A stretch of 45,656 bases of DNA, taken from contig JAEMSV010000028.1 in the NCBI GenBank assembly GCA_016462625.1, positions 1-45,656 of the forward strand. The letters run 5' to 3'. This document shows positions 16,222 through 23,965 of the stretch, piece after piece. The notes under the pieces are model-generated. The model was given only the letters and a program-made list of their open reading frames with translations. It made no database searches and was not told the DNA's origin. Source of the stretch: Solirubrobacteraceae bacterium. GTDB taxonomy: Bacteria; Actinomycetota; Thermoleophilia; Solirubrobacterales; Solirubrobacteraceae. Each line of letters starts with the position of its first letter. The stretch's first letter is position 1. The translations under genes were made by a program, and so were the position numbers.

Positions 16222-16720
16222 GAAAGCTCAATCCTCCGGATCGACGACGGAACACCTCGCGGAGTGCGAGGAAGCAGGTAAGGAAGACGATCGCGGCGGC
16301 CCCGAGACCGATGTACCGGGCGGTGCTCATCGAGCCCGGCAGGTCCACGACGACGGTCAGGACGCCGAGCGTCACGGCGGTCGGGACGAGCGCGATCAGG
16401 GCGCTGTGGGACCTGTAGCCGGCGAGATGCTCCCGCAGGGCGACCTCGAGCGCGGCCAGGCAGATGAGGCCGACGCCGCAGCCGAGCAGCGCCTGCCCCT
16501 TGCCCCCGCCCCAGATCAGGCCGCCGACGATGCAGACGATGCCGAGCAGGATGACGAGCTCAGCGAGCGGGAACGGCGCCCAGAACGGCTTGGGAGCCTC
16601 ACCCCGCGCGGCGCGCCGGGCCGCGCGCCGGCTGGGCGCCGCGGACGGCTCCAGCGCGGTGACCGGCGTCGGATCGGCGCGGGCCGACAAATCGGCGCGC
16701 TTGCGGCTACGGCGTCCCAT
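16214..16720 (-). CDS. four-helix membrane protein of unknown function
   Basis: The product is 168 residues. A basic, Ala/Arg-rich cytoplasmic N-terminus of about 45 residues is followed by four membrane segments: LAELVILLGIVCIVGGLIWG, ALLGCGVGLICLAALEVAL, ALIALVPTAVTLGVLTVVV and IGLGAAAIVFLTCFLAL. The C-terminus is basic. There is no recognised domain. The stop overlaps the VOC start by 8 nt, and the gene lies 37 nt downstream of the coiled-coil gene, so it is probably in the same transcript. Function is unknown; it may be one of the small membrane proteins that accompany actinobacterial envelope genes. Confidence 0.65.
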   Translation of the reverse strand: MGRRSRKRADLSARADPTPVTALEPSAAPSRRAARRAARGEAPKPFWAPFPLAELVILLGIVCIVGGLIWGGGKGQALLGCGVGLICLAALEVALREHLAGYRSHSALIALVPTAVTLGVLTVVVDLPGSMSTARYIGLGAAAIVFLTCFLALREVFRRRSGGLSFRA

Positions 16721-16757
16721 GCGTCGGCGAGGCTAACGATCCGGCGTTGTGACGGCG

Positions 16758-17237
16758 TTATGGGCAGCCGGACGACAGCTTGACGTGCCACCAGCCGGCG
16801 AGCATCCCGATGATCCCCAGCTTCGGCCGAGAGTGGTACGCCCCGCACCCAGGCTCACCGAGGTCGGCCATCGGGATGCGGACGAACTTGTACCGCTCGG
16901 GCGCCCGGCGGACCTCCTCGAGGAAGGCACGGGTCTCGGCGATCTCCTTCGTGCGCTCGACACGCGCGACCTGCGCCTGGGCGACTCGGTCGATGAGGTC
17001 GTCCCGGGCGGACTCGAGCGCCTCGAGGTCCTGGAGGTGCGCATGGCGCCACGCGAAGCCACGGCGCGCGATCCGGCGGCGATCCCCTGGATCGGCGAAG
17101 GACTCAGCCTGCAGCGCAGCGAGTCGGCGCTCCAGGAGCGCGACCTGCCGGCGCAGCGTGGCGCGCGCCGCGCGCTCGTCGACCTCGACGCCGGGGAACG
17201 GCGCGAGATGCGGCGGCGATACGAGGTGCACGGCCAT
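16758..17237 (-). CDS. coiled-coil protein with conserved C-terminal tail, unknown function
   Basis: The product is 159 residues. The ATG at 17237 has GGGGAGAG 5 nt upstream. Residues about 20-115 are a charged helical region with coiled-coil character (ATLRRQVALLERRLAALQAE; then EALESARDDLIDRVAQAQVA). The end is different: YKFVRIPMADLG, a single Cys, YHSRPKLGIIGMLAGWWHVK and SSGCP, with two cysteines in the last 28 residues. This tail looks like a conserved functional motif rather than a linker, but I do not know its family. It lies 36 nt after the B3/B4-domain gene and was probably co-transcribed with it. Confidence 0.6.
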   Translation of the reverse strand: MAVHLVSPPHLAPFPGVEVDERAARATLRRQVALLERRLAALQAESFADPGDRRRIARRGFAWRHAHLQDLEALESARDDLIDRVAQAQVARVERTKEIAETRAFLEEVRRAPERYKFVRIPMADLGEPGCGAYHSRPKLGIIGMLAGWWHVKLSSGCP

Positions 17238-17273
17238 CAGGACTCTCCCCTGCGCAGAGTACCGAGGGTGGCG

Positions 17274-17876
17274 TCAGGGAGCGAGCAGTTGGGCGACGCG
17301 GTCGAGGGCCTCCCAGGCCGCGATGGCGGGCACCCCGGCGGGCGTGACCGCCGCGAGGCGGACGGCCTCCGTGGCGCTCGATGGCGCGAAGGCCGGGATG
17401 GGCGGTCCGAACAGCGGGGCGACCATCTGCGCCTCGTCGGCCAGGACGACGGTTCCAGCCTCCTGGGTCACGCGGAGTCCACCGGCCAGGACAGCGTCGT
17501 CGAACGCCACGACCCCGACCTTGGTGTCGAGCAACGCCAGCAGCAGCGCGTCGGCGAGCACACCCGTCGACGGGAAGCCTCCGCTGCGCAGCCGCTCGAG
17601 CAGGGCCCCCTCGTACGGCGTCGGCTGCTCGTCCGGCTCGATGCCGACGTGACGGAAGCAAACCCGGTAGGCGTGGACGATCTCGTTCTGGCGCGCCTCG
17701 ATGACCACGGCGCCGTTCACGCGGCTGGCGAGCTCGCGCAGACGGTCGCGGACGCCCGGGTCGGGCCGCCGCTTGAGGGCGGCGGTCGTCGAGACCTCCC
17801 ACAGGGTGATCCCGGGCAGGTCCGCCGCGACCTCGGGGGAAACCCGGCCGGCGCGAGGATCAGCCGGGGCGCTCAT
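17274..17876 (-). CDS. free-standing B3/B4-domain protein
   Basis: The product is 200 residues. The ATG at 17876 overlaps the stop of the redoxin-like gene (ATGA). The central pattern AYRVCFRHVGIEPDEQPTPY, GALLERLRSGGFPSTGVLAD, VGVVAFDDAVLAGGLRVTQE and GTVVLADEAQ matches the B3/B4 domain, the editing module of the phenylalanyl-tRNA synthetase beta subunit. Stand-alone copies are widespread and are thought to bind or edit tRNA or amino-acid-related ligands, but most are uncharacterised. The C-terminal AVRLAAVTPAGVPAIAAWEA completes the fold. There is no aminoacyl-tRNA synthetase gene nearby. Its place behind an RND exporter and a redoxin-like gene gives no functional hint. Confidence 0.7.
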   Translation of the reverse strand: MSAPADPRAGRVSPEVAADLPGITLWEVSTTAALKRRPDPGVRDRLRELASRVNGAVVIEARQNEIVHAYRVCFRHVGIEPDEQPTPYEGALLERLRSGGFPSTGVLADALLLALLDTKVGVVAFDDAVLAGGLRVTQEAGTVVLADEAQMVAPLFGPPIPAFAPSSATEAVRLAAVTPAGVPAIAAWEALDRVAQLLAP

Positions 17877-18487
17877 GGTGCCGCCTGCAGCCGATCGGTG
17901 CGGCGGCGCAGCTCGGCCAGGCCGGTCATGCCGAAGGTCGTGGCGCGCACCATGCCCCCCTGGTCGGTGAAGGTCGTCTGCGGGCACACGATGACGTTGT
18001 AGACGTTGCTGAGCGCCCCGTCGCGGTCCCAGCCCACGGGGATCCGGATCCCGAGCCGGTCGAGGTCCGCGCGGAGGTCGTCCCGATCGCCCTTGATCGC
18101 GACCGCCGCCACCTGGAGGTCCTTGCGGTCGTCCTGCAGCTCCTGGAGCGCCCGGAGCTGGTCCATGCACTCCCCCACCCGCGCGACGAACGCCACGACC
18201 ACAGGCCCCCGCTCGGCCAGCGCGCAGCTATTGAGGATCTTCGGCCCGCGCACATCGCAGGCCGGCTTGTTCCCCGGACCGCCCTCATCCGCCTCGGTGG
18301 CGTAGTTCGCATCGCCGTCGAGGTCGGAGCGGACCAGCGGCGCCGCGAAGGGCGGCATCTCGGTTCCGTCGGCGAGCCCGTCCTGTGTCTCGTCGGCCCG
18401 GTTCTGGAACAGCGCGAACGCCAGCCCCGCGAAGGCCACGAGCACGAGGGCCCCGCCCACGCCGCTCGTCCAGCCGAACCGCCTCAT
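17873..18487 (-). CDS. membrane-anchored redoxin-like protein lacking the CXXC motif
   Basis: The product is 204 residues. The ATG at 18487 overlaps the RND gene stop (ATGA, 18484-18487). An N-terminal membrane anchor (VGGALVLVAFAGLAFALF, about 9-26) precedes an extracytoplasmic thioredoxin-like domain: GPVVVAFVARVGECMDQL, LQVAAVAIKGDRDDL, LGIRIPVGWDRDGALSNVYN and PQTTFTDQGGMV. At the active-site position there is only GEC, with no second Cys, so it is not a standard TlpA disulphide reductase. A peroxiredoxin-like or purely structural role is possible. Cysteines at about 75 and 86 (ACDVRGPKILNSC) could form a structural disulphide. Strict coupling to the RND exporter suggests a related envelope function. 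Confidence 0.65.
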   Translation of the reverse strand: MRRFGWTSGVGGALVLVAFAGLAFALFQNRADETQDGLADGTEMPPFAAPLVRSDLDGDANYATEADEGGPGNKPACDVRGPKILNSCALAERGPVVVAFVARVGECMDQLRALQELQDDRKDLQVAAVAIKGDRDDLRADLDRLGIRIPVGWDRDGALSNVYNVIVCPQTTFTDQGGMVRATTFGMTGLAELRRRTDRLQAAP

Positions 18488-21123
18488 GCCGCCGAGTTCG
18501 CCGGCTCCCGCGAGCCGCTCGGCCGCGGCGAGCGCACCCGCAGCCCGCCTTCGGACCACACGAGCGCCGCGGGGAGCACGAACAGCACGCCCAGCAGCGA
18601 GACCGTCAGGTCGATCACGCAGACGAGGCCGAAGTTCCGGATCATCGGGAAGCCCGACAGGATGAGGACGGCGAAGCCGGCGATCACCGTGACGCCCGAG
18701 GCGGCGACGGCCGCGCCCGTGGAGCCGTATGCGCGGTCGAGGGCCTCCCCCACGCTCCGCCCCTTGTCTCGCTCACTGCGGTAACGCTCGGACAGCAGCA
18801 CGCTGAACTCGGTCGAGATCGCGATGACCAGGGCGCCGAGGACCACCGACAGCGGGTTGAGCTCGATCCGCAGCACGAACAGGACCAGCGCCGACCACCC
18901 CGTCGCGAGCACGATCGGGATCAGCGGCACGAGCGCGCGCTTGGCCGAGCGCAGCGCGATCAGCAGGATGAGCGCGACGGCGAGCAAGCCCGCGATCAGC
19001 GTCAGGACGCGCCGGCCGTGGCCGGAGATCTTGTCGTTTGCCTCCGCGGCGAGCACCGGGAGTCCGGCGAGGCGGGCCGTGACGCCCGGAGGAGGGTTCT
19101 CGAGGCCGCGGCGCAGCTCCTCGAGGACCTCCTGCTGGCGATCGAGCGGCATGAGCTTCAGGCCGAAGCTCAGGGTCGCCGCGCGGCGATCGGGCGTGAT
19201 GACGCTCTGGCTGAAGTACGGCGGGATCGCGTCCAGCAGCGCGTCCGTGCGCTTCTGCGTGAGCTTGCCGTCCTGGGTGCTGAACAGGTCGGGCAGGGAG
19301 AACGCCGGGCAGATCTCCGCCTTGCCGCAGCCGCGCGCGGTCGTGTAGCCGTACCTGTCGAGCACCTTCTTCTGCAGCTCACCGAGCCAGGTGATCGTCG
19401 ATGCGCGGCCGACGTTGTCGCCCGTGACGAGCACGTCGACCTGCCCCGCGACCCCGGTCTTCTGCTGCAGGTCGCGCAGGTTCGCGACGGCGTCCTGGTC
19501 CTGCGGGACAAGCTCGAGGATGTCGGTCTGGACCTTCAGCTGCGTGTCGGCGGCCCAGCCGCCCACGGCAAGCACCGCCGCGACGACGAGCACCCGCCCG
19601 GGCCGGCGCGTGGCCAGGCCGACGGCGCCGGTGCCGACGCGGCTGGCGCCACGGCGCAGGGCACGGACCGGCCGGTTGTCGCGCAGCAGCGCGCCTGCGC
19701 CCCGAAGCGCCGCTCCGAGGCTCGTACCCAACCGGCCGCGCGCGCGGCGGGCCGGGCGATCGGCCAGCACGAGCGCGGCGGTTCCGCCGGCCAGCGCGAG
19801 CACGAACGCCACGACGATGCCCACGATGAGCAGCACGCCGAAGCCCCGCACCATCGGCACCGGTGAGAGCAACAGGACGAGGAAGCCCGCGATCGTCGCG
19901 GCCGCGGCGGTCGCGACCGTGGGCGCGCCGAGCGCGGCCGCGCGCTTGGCAGCCGGCGCGGCGGCCAGCCCGTCGCGCCGCCGGACCTCCTCCACGCGTG
20001 CTTGCAGCTGGATCGCGTAGTCCACCGCGAGGCCGATCAGGACCGGCAGGACCGCGATCGCCGCGATCGTCAACGACTGCCCGGCCAGGGACAGCGCGCC
20101 GAAGGTGATCGCCGCCGCGCCGAGGGCCACGGCGAGCGGAAGCAGCCGCAGCCGGCTGTTGAAGACCAGCGCGAGCGTCGCCGCCATGACCAGCACCGCG
20201 GCGAGCAGGAGGATGACGAGCGAGCGGCTGATCTCGTCGGTCAGGTCGTTGACGACGACGGGCGCGCCCGTGACCGCGTAGCTCGCCTGGTCCAGCGCGA
20301 AGTCCGGCATCTCCGTGGCGGCGCGGATCTCGTCGATCGCGTCGCGCTGCTCCTGGTCGGAGAGCCCGGGCTTCAGCCGCACCTGGATCAGCGCCGCCTG
20401 CTTGCTCGGGAAGAGGTAGGCGAATCGGGACTTGGGGGTGCCGGCCGGGCGCTGGGGATCGAACACCAGCTGCGAGATGAACGTCGGGTCGCCGAGATTC
20501 GGAATGCCGGTGAGGCCGTACCGCACGGCCAGCTGCAGCGCGTCGCGGATGTACTCGGCCTGCACGAGCTGCTTGGCCTTCTCGGCGAGCTGATCGGCCT
20601 CCGCCTTCGAGCGTCCCTGCTTCAGCGCGAGCTGGCGCGCGGCGTTCGCGGCCTTCGCCGCCCGCTCGCTCTGGCCCTTCGTCCGCTCGGCAAAGCCCTC
20701 CTGCAGCTGACGGACCGACTCGTTGATAAACGTCCCCGGGCCGATCACGACCTTGACGGGCTTGTCCTCGGCGAGGTGCCCGCACGGGCTCACGGAGCCG
20801 CCCGTCGGCCGCGCGCCGCTCGGGACGTTGCCCGCCAGGCAGCCCTCGAGGCCGATCAGCTTCGTGAGGTTGTCGGTCAGGACGATCCGGTTCAGGTCGC
20901 CGCGGACCATCACGATCACGCTGTCCTCGCCGAACTGCTGCGCGAGATCGCGGGTCGCCTGCGCGGTCGGGCTCGAATCGCCCACGAGCGTCTCGTTGCT
21001 CGCGTCCGGCTCCAGACGCAGCGCGAGCCCTGCGCCGACGAGCGTCAGCGCGATGCACACCGCCAGCACGAGCCGCGGCCGCGTGGCGGCAAGCGCCGCC
21101 AGCGCGTGCAGCGGCCGGCTCAC
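18484..21123 (-). CDS. MMPL/RND-family lipid or hydrophobe exporter
   Basis: The product is 879 residues from the GTG at 21123, which overlaps the last MCE stop (GTGA). The topology is the two-fold RND plan. There is a first membrane helix (RLVLAVCIALTLVGAGLAL), a large outside loop to about residue 300, a five-helix bundle with LPVLIGLAVDYAIQLQARVEE, a repeat of helix, loop and bundle with LGALVIAISTEFSVLLSERY, and a C-terminal LLGVLFVLPAALV. This is the hydrophobe-exporter branch (MmpL/HpnN-like), driven by proton flow. It is translationally coupled to a complete MCE importer, so it may move the same lipids in the other direction or act as a partner, as some MmpL proteins do near mycobacterial mce loci. 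The substrate is unknown. Confidence 0.88.
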   Translation of the reverse strand: MSRPLHALAALAATRPRLVLAVCIALTLVGAGLALRLEPDASNETLVGDSSPTAQATRDLAQQFGEDSVIVMVRGDLNRIVLTDNLTKLIGLEGCLAGNVPSGARPTGGSVSPCGHLAEDKPVKVVIGPGTFINESVRQLQEGFAERTKGQSERAAKAANAARQLALKQGRSKAEADQLAEKAKQLVQAEYIRDALQLAVRYGLTGIPNLGDPTFISQLVFDPQRPAGTPKSRFAYLFPSKQAALIQVRLKPGLSDQEQRDAIDEIRAATEMPDFALDQASYAVTGAPVVVNDLTDEISRSLVILLLAAVLVMAATLALVFNSRLRLLPLAVALGAAAITFGALSLAGQSLTIAAIAVLPVLIGLAVDYAIQLQARVEEVRRRDGLAAAPAAKRAAALGAPTVATAAAATIAGFLVLLLSPVPMVRGFGVLLIVGIVVAFVLALAGGTAALVLADRPARRARGRLGTSLGAALRGAGALLRDNRPVRALRRGASRVGTGAVGLATRRPGRVLVVAAVLAVGGWAADTQLKVQTDILELVPQDQDAVANLRDLQQKTGVAGQVDVLVTGDNVGRASTITWLGELQKKVLDRYGYTTARGCGKAEICPAFSLPDLFSTQDGKLTQKRTDALLDAIPPYFSQSVITPDRRAATLSFGLKLMPLDRQQEVLEELRRGLENPPPGVTARLAGLPVLAAEANDKISGHGRRVLTLIAGLLAVALILLIALRSAKRALVPLIPIVLATGWSALVLFVLRIELNPLSVVLGALVIAISTEFSVLLSERYRSERDKGRSVGEALDRAYGSTGAAVAASGVTVIAGFAVLILSGFPMIRNFGLVCVIDLTVSLLGVLFVLPAALVWSEGGLRVRSPRPSGSREPANSAA

Positions 21124-22643
21124 GGCGCCGGCGGCTTCTCGGTGCTGGTTGCGGCCGCCGGAGCCTGCGGGAACGTGGTGGGCGACCCGCTGGTGGTGAA
21201 CTTCTCCTGCTGCTTGCAGGCCGGGGCCGGAACGGTGCCGCCGGGGCCGGGGAAGGCCACGCGCTTGACGGTGTCCAGCAGCAGCTGCGGATCGGGCGTC
21301 AGCTGTGTCAGCGCCCCCGGGTCCGTCGCGAGGACCGGATCGGGCCGGCCGCACTGACGGGTCTCGTAGAACCCCAGCCCTTGAGCCAGCTTCAGGAAGG
21401 CCGCCGGGAACGGGTACGCATTCGGTCGGTTCGACGCGATCCGGGCCGGATAGGCCGAGAGCATCTCAGGGTTGATCGGGGCGGGGGACGCCGTGAAGGT
21501 GTGAACGAACTCGCCCTTCCGCCGATCGTAGGCCTCACTCGCCGCGGCGGTGTTCGCGAAGAACGCGCGCAGGTCGTCGCGGTAGGCCGCGACGAACTGC
21601 AGCAGCGGGTTGATCTGCTTCAGCGCGGGGTCGAACGCGACAAGGAACGACGGCAGCTCTCCGAGCAGCTTCTGCGTCGCCGGGAGGCCCTCCTCGGACA
21701 GGTCGAACAGCGGGCCGAGGTTGGTGAAGAGCGCGTTGGCATCCGGGGCGATCTCTGCCACGAGCTCGAAGGTCGGCCCGGCGGCTTCGGCGACGGGCGT
21801 GAGCTGCTTGACCAGCGGATCGGCCTTCTTGGAGAAGGCGTCGAGCTGCTTGAGGGTCTTCACCGACTCGGCCTCGAACGTCGGCAGCGCCCTGAACGTG
21901 GCCTGCAGGTCCGCGTTGCGGTCCGCGGTGACCTGGAACACCTGGTTCGAGTTCGTGATCAGGCCGGAGAGCTCGCCGCGCTGTTCGGAGAGCGCGTTGA
22001 ACACCACGCCCGTGTCGCGAACCAGCTGCTGCACCGCGTTGGTCTGCGAGTTGAGGATCTCGAGGACCTCGCGCGTGTCCTGCGCGAACGGCTCGACCGA
22101 GCCGAGCGCCTCGTTGATGTCTCCTCCACGGCCGGCGACGGCCTCGGCGAGGCTCTGCTGCCACACCTGCAGCGCGCGCCGCGTCTTCGGATCGAACGCC
22201 CGGGTGATCTCGTCGAGCTCGACTGTGGCCTGCGTCTGCTTCGCGGGTAGGGTCGCGTTCTCCGCGAGGCTCGGACCGTCGGGGCTGCCGGGGGACAGTT
22301 CGACGTACGTCTCGCCGAGCAGCGTCTTCTGGCGGAGGGTCGCTCGAGCGTCCGCGGGAATCGGCGCGTACTGCTCGTCCATCTCGACGGTGACGAGCGT
22401 CCGGCCGTCGGGCGAGTTGACGATCTTCTTGACCTTGCCGACCGGGACCCCCGAGATGCGGACGTCGGCCTCGCTGGCCAGCTGATTGGCTTCGCTGAAC
22501 GTCAGCTCGACGCGGTAGCCCTTCGGCTTGAGCGGAATCGGACCGCCGAACGCCAGCCACAGGAACAGCAGCAGCCCGAAGCACGAGAAGGCGAAGCCCA
22601 CCATGACGAGGAGACGACCGAGTGTCGGGGCTTGCTTCTGCAT
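21120..22643 (-). CDS. MCE-family lipid-transfer protein (sixth of six)
   Basis: The product is 507 residues. The ATG at 22643 shares a base with the upstream stop (TGATG). An N-terminal membrane helix (LGRLLVMVGFAFSCFGLLLF) is followed by the MCE domain at about 40-120, with GYRVELTFSEANQLASEADV, RISGVPVGKVKKI, TLRQKTLLGETYVELSPG. A long helical region (about 150-400) then leads to a Pro-rich tail with Cys near 440 and 480. MCE proteins form hexameric tubes that pass lipids to the YrbE/MlaE permease. Cys near residue 21 is inside the helix and does not sit in a normal lipobox. In mycobacterial order this is the mceF position, but letter-by-letter orthology is not claimed. Confidence 0.88.
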   Translation of the reverse strand: MQKQAPTLGRLLVMVGFAFSCFGLLLFLWLAFGGPIPLKPKGYRVELTFSEANQLASEADVRISGVPVGKVKKIVNSPDGRTLVTVEMDEQYAPIPADARATLRQKTLLGETYVELSPGSPDGPSLAENATLPAKQTQATVELDEITRAFDPKTRRALQVWQQSLAEAVAGRGGDINEALGSVEPFAQDTREVLEILNSQTNAVQQLVRDTGVVFNALSEQRGELSGLITNSNQVFQVTADRNADLQATFRALPTFEAESVKTLKQLDAFSKKADPLVKQLTPVAEAAGPTFELVAEIAPDANALFTNLGPLFDLSEEGLPATQKLLGELPSFLVAFDPALKQINPLLQFVAAYRDDLRAFFANTAAASEAYDRRKGEFVHTFTASPAPINPEMLSAYPARIASNRPNAYPFPAAFLKLAQGLGFYETRQCGRPDPVLATDPGALTQLTPDPQLLLDTVKRVAFPGPGGTVPAPACKQQEKFTTSGSPTTFPQAPAAATSTEKPPAP

Positions 22644-23965
22644 CAGCAGACCGTCCCTGAGGCGGAGGCCTTCGGCAGGTTGGTGAGATCAGAGATGGCC
22701 GCGAGCAACGGGTTCCCTTCCCGGAAGGCGTTCTGCAGCGAGAAGATCGCGCCGCACTCCGCCAGGCCGAGCCCGCGCCGGACGACGCCGTTGCCGTCCT
22801 GCATCGAGAGCACGGACGCCCCGGAGTGGCTCAGCCAGGACGCCCAGAACAGGTAGCCCTCCTCCGCCTTGCCGGGCGGGTTGTAGGCGAGGCCGTTGAT
22901 CAGCTCGTTGACCAGCTGGAGCGAGCGGTCGAGCGCCGGCGCGACGACCGACAGGTCCGCCGCGGCCTTCTGCGTGGACTTCGCCGTCGGCTGGATGTCC
23001 CGCGCGAACGGGCGCAGCTGGTTCTCGATGACCGGCGTCGTCTCCTTGAAGAACTCCTGCGAGGCCTTCGACGTCGACTCGAGCGCACGGGCGCCCGGGC
23101 GGAGCTCCTCGAGCGTCGGGCCGAGATCCGTCGCGAGCGTGTCGAGCTTGGCCAGCGCGTTCTTCGTGTCCTTGAGGCTGATCGGCAGCTCGGAGATCGA
23201 TTCGCGCAGCGCCGCGTCCTGCTTGGCGAAGGCGGCGAACACCTGATCCGAGGCGCGGACCAGCGACGCGAACTGCTGGTCCTTCTCCCCGATCGCCTCG
23301 GCTACCAGGCGGAAGTTGTGGCTGACGCGCCGCACGTTCTCCCGGCGCTTCTCGAGCAGACGGAGGATCTTCGCGACGTCGCGCGTGGTGGGCTGGAAGC
23401 GGCGCAGCGAGGCGCTGAGCGCCTTCTCGTTGCCGGCCAGGGCCTCGCCGCCACCACCCGCGAGCAGGACGAGGTAGTCGCGCGTGTCCTTGTCGAGGGA
23501 CGAGAGCACCTCGTCGAGGGTCACGGTCGGCGCGGTCTGCGACGCGGGGATCGTGCCGCCCGCCGGCAGCTCGCCGGCGTCGGCCGTGCCCGGGTGCAGC
23601 TCGATCGTCATGTCCTCGAGGCCCGTCTTCGGCCGCGTCAGGGCCGTGACGTCCTTGTAGAGGTTCGCGTACTTCTTGCGGATCTTCAGCGTGACGACGG
23701 CGCGGCCGCCCTTGAGCTCGACCTCGCCGATCTCGCCCACGGGCACACCGGCGATCGTGACGGTCTGCCCCTGGCCAGGCGCCAACGCCTTCGCCGTCTG
23801 CATGTCGGCCTTGTACTCGACGAACTCGGTGCCGAGGCCCGGCACCCACTTCGGGAGGTACAGCCGCTGGTTGCTGAGGATGAAGCCACCGACGACCAGG
23901 GCCACGAGGGCGATGCCGATGATGAAGAGGAAGTCCTTCAGATGGATCTTGATGGCGTGCCTCAC
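22643..23965 (-). CDS. MCE-family lipid-transfer protein (fifth of six)
   Basis: The product is 440 residues from the GTG at 23965, overlapping the upstream stop by 4 nt (GTGA). The first residues, MRHAIKIHLKDFLFIIGIAL, form a cytoplasmic stub and membrane helix. The MCE domain (about 45-125) contains YKADMQTAKALAPGQGQTVT, IAGVPVGEIGEVEL and TRPKTGLEDMTIELHPG. The following helical region of about 270 residues is long enough to line a tube. The C-terminal part has SWLSHSGASVLSMQDGNGVV and two Cys (AECGAIF; final residue Cys). No lipobox is present, whereas the mycobacterial MceE is a lipoprotein. Confidence 0.88.
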   Translation of the reverse strand: MRHAIKIHLKDFLFIIGIALVALVVGGFILSNQRLYLPKWVPGLGTEFVEYKADMQTAKALAPGQGQTVTIAGVPVGEIGEVELKGGRAVVTLKIRKKYANLYKDVTALTRPKTGLEDMTIELHPGTADAGELPAGGTIPASQTAPTVTLDEVLSSLDKDTRDYLVLLAGGGGEALAGNEKALSASLRRFQPTTRDVAKILRLLEKRRENVRRVSHNFRLVAEAIGEKDQQFASLVRASDQVFAAFAKQDAALRESISELPISLKDTKNALAKLDTLATDLGPTLEELRPGARALESTSKASQEFFKETTPVIENQLRPFARDIQPTAKSTQKAAADLSVVAPALDRSLQLVNELINGLAYNPPGKAEEGYLFWASWLSHSGASVLSMQDGNGVVRRGLGLAECGAIFSLQNAFREGNPLLAAISDLTNLPKASASGTVC

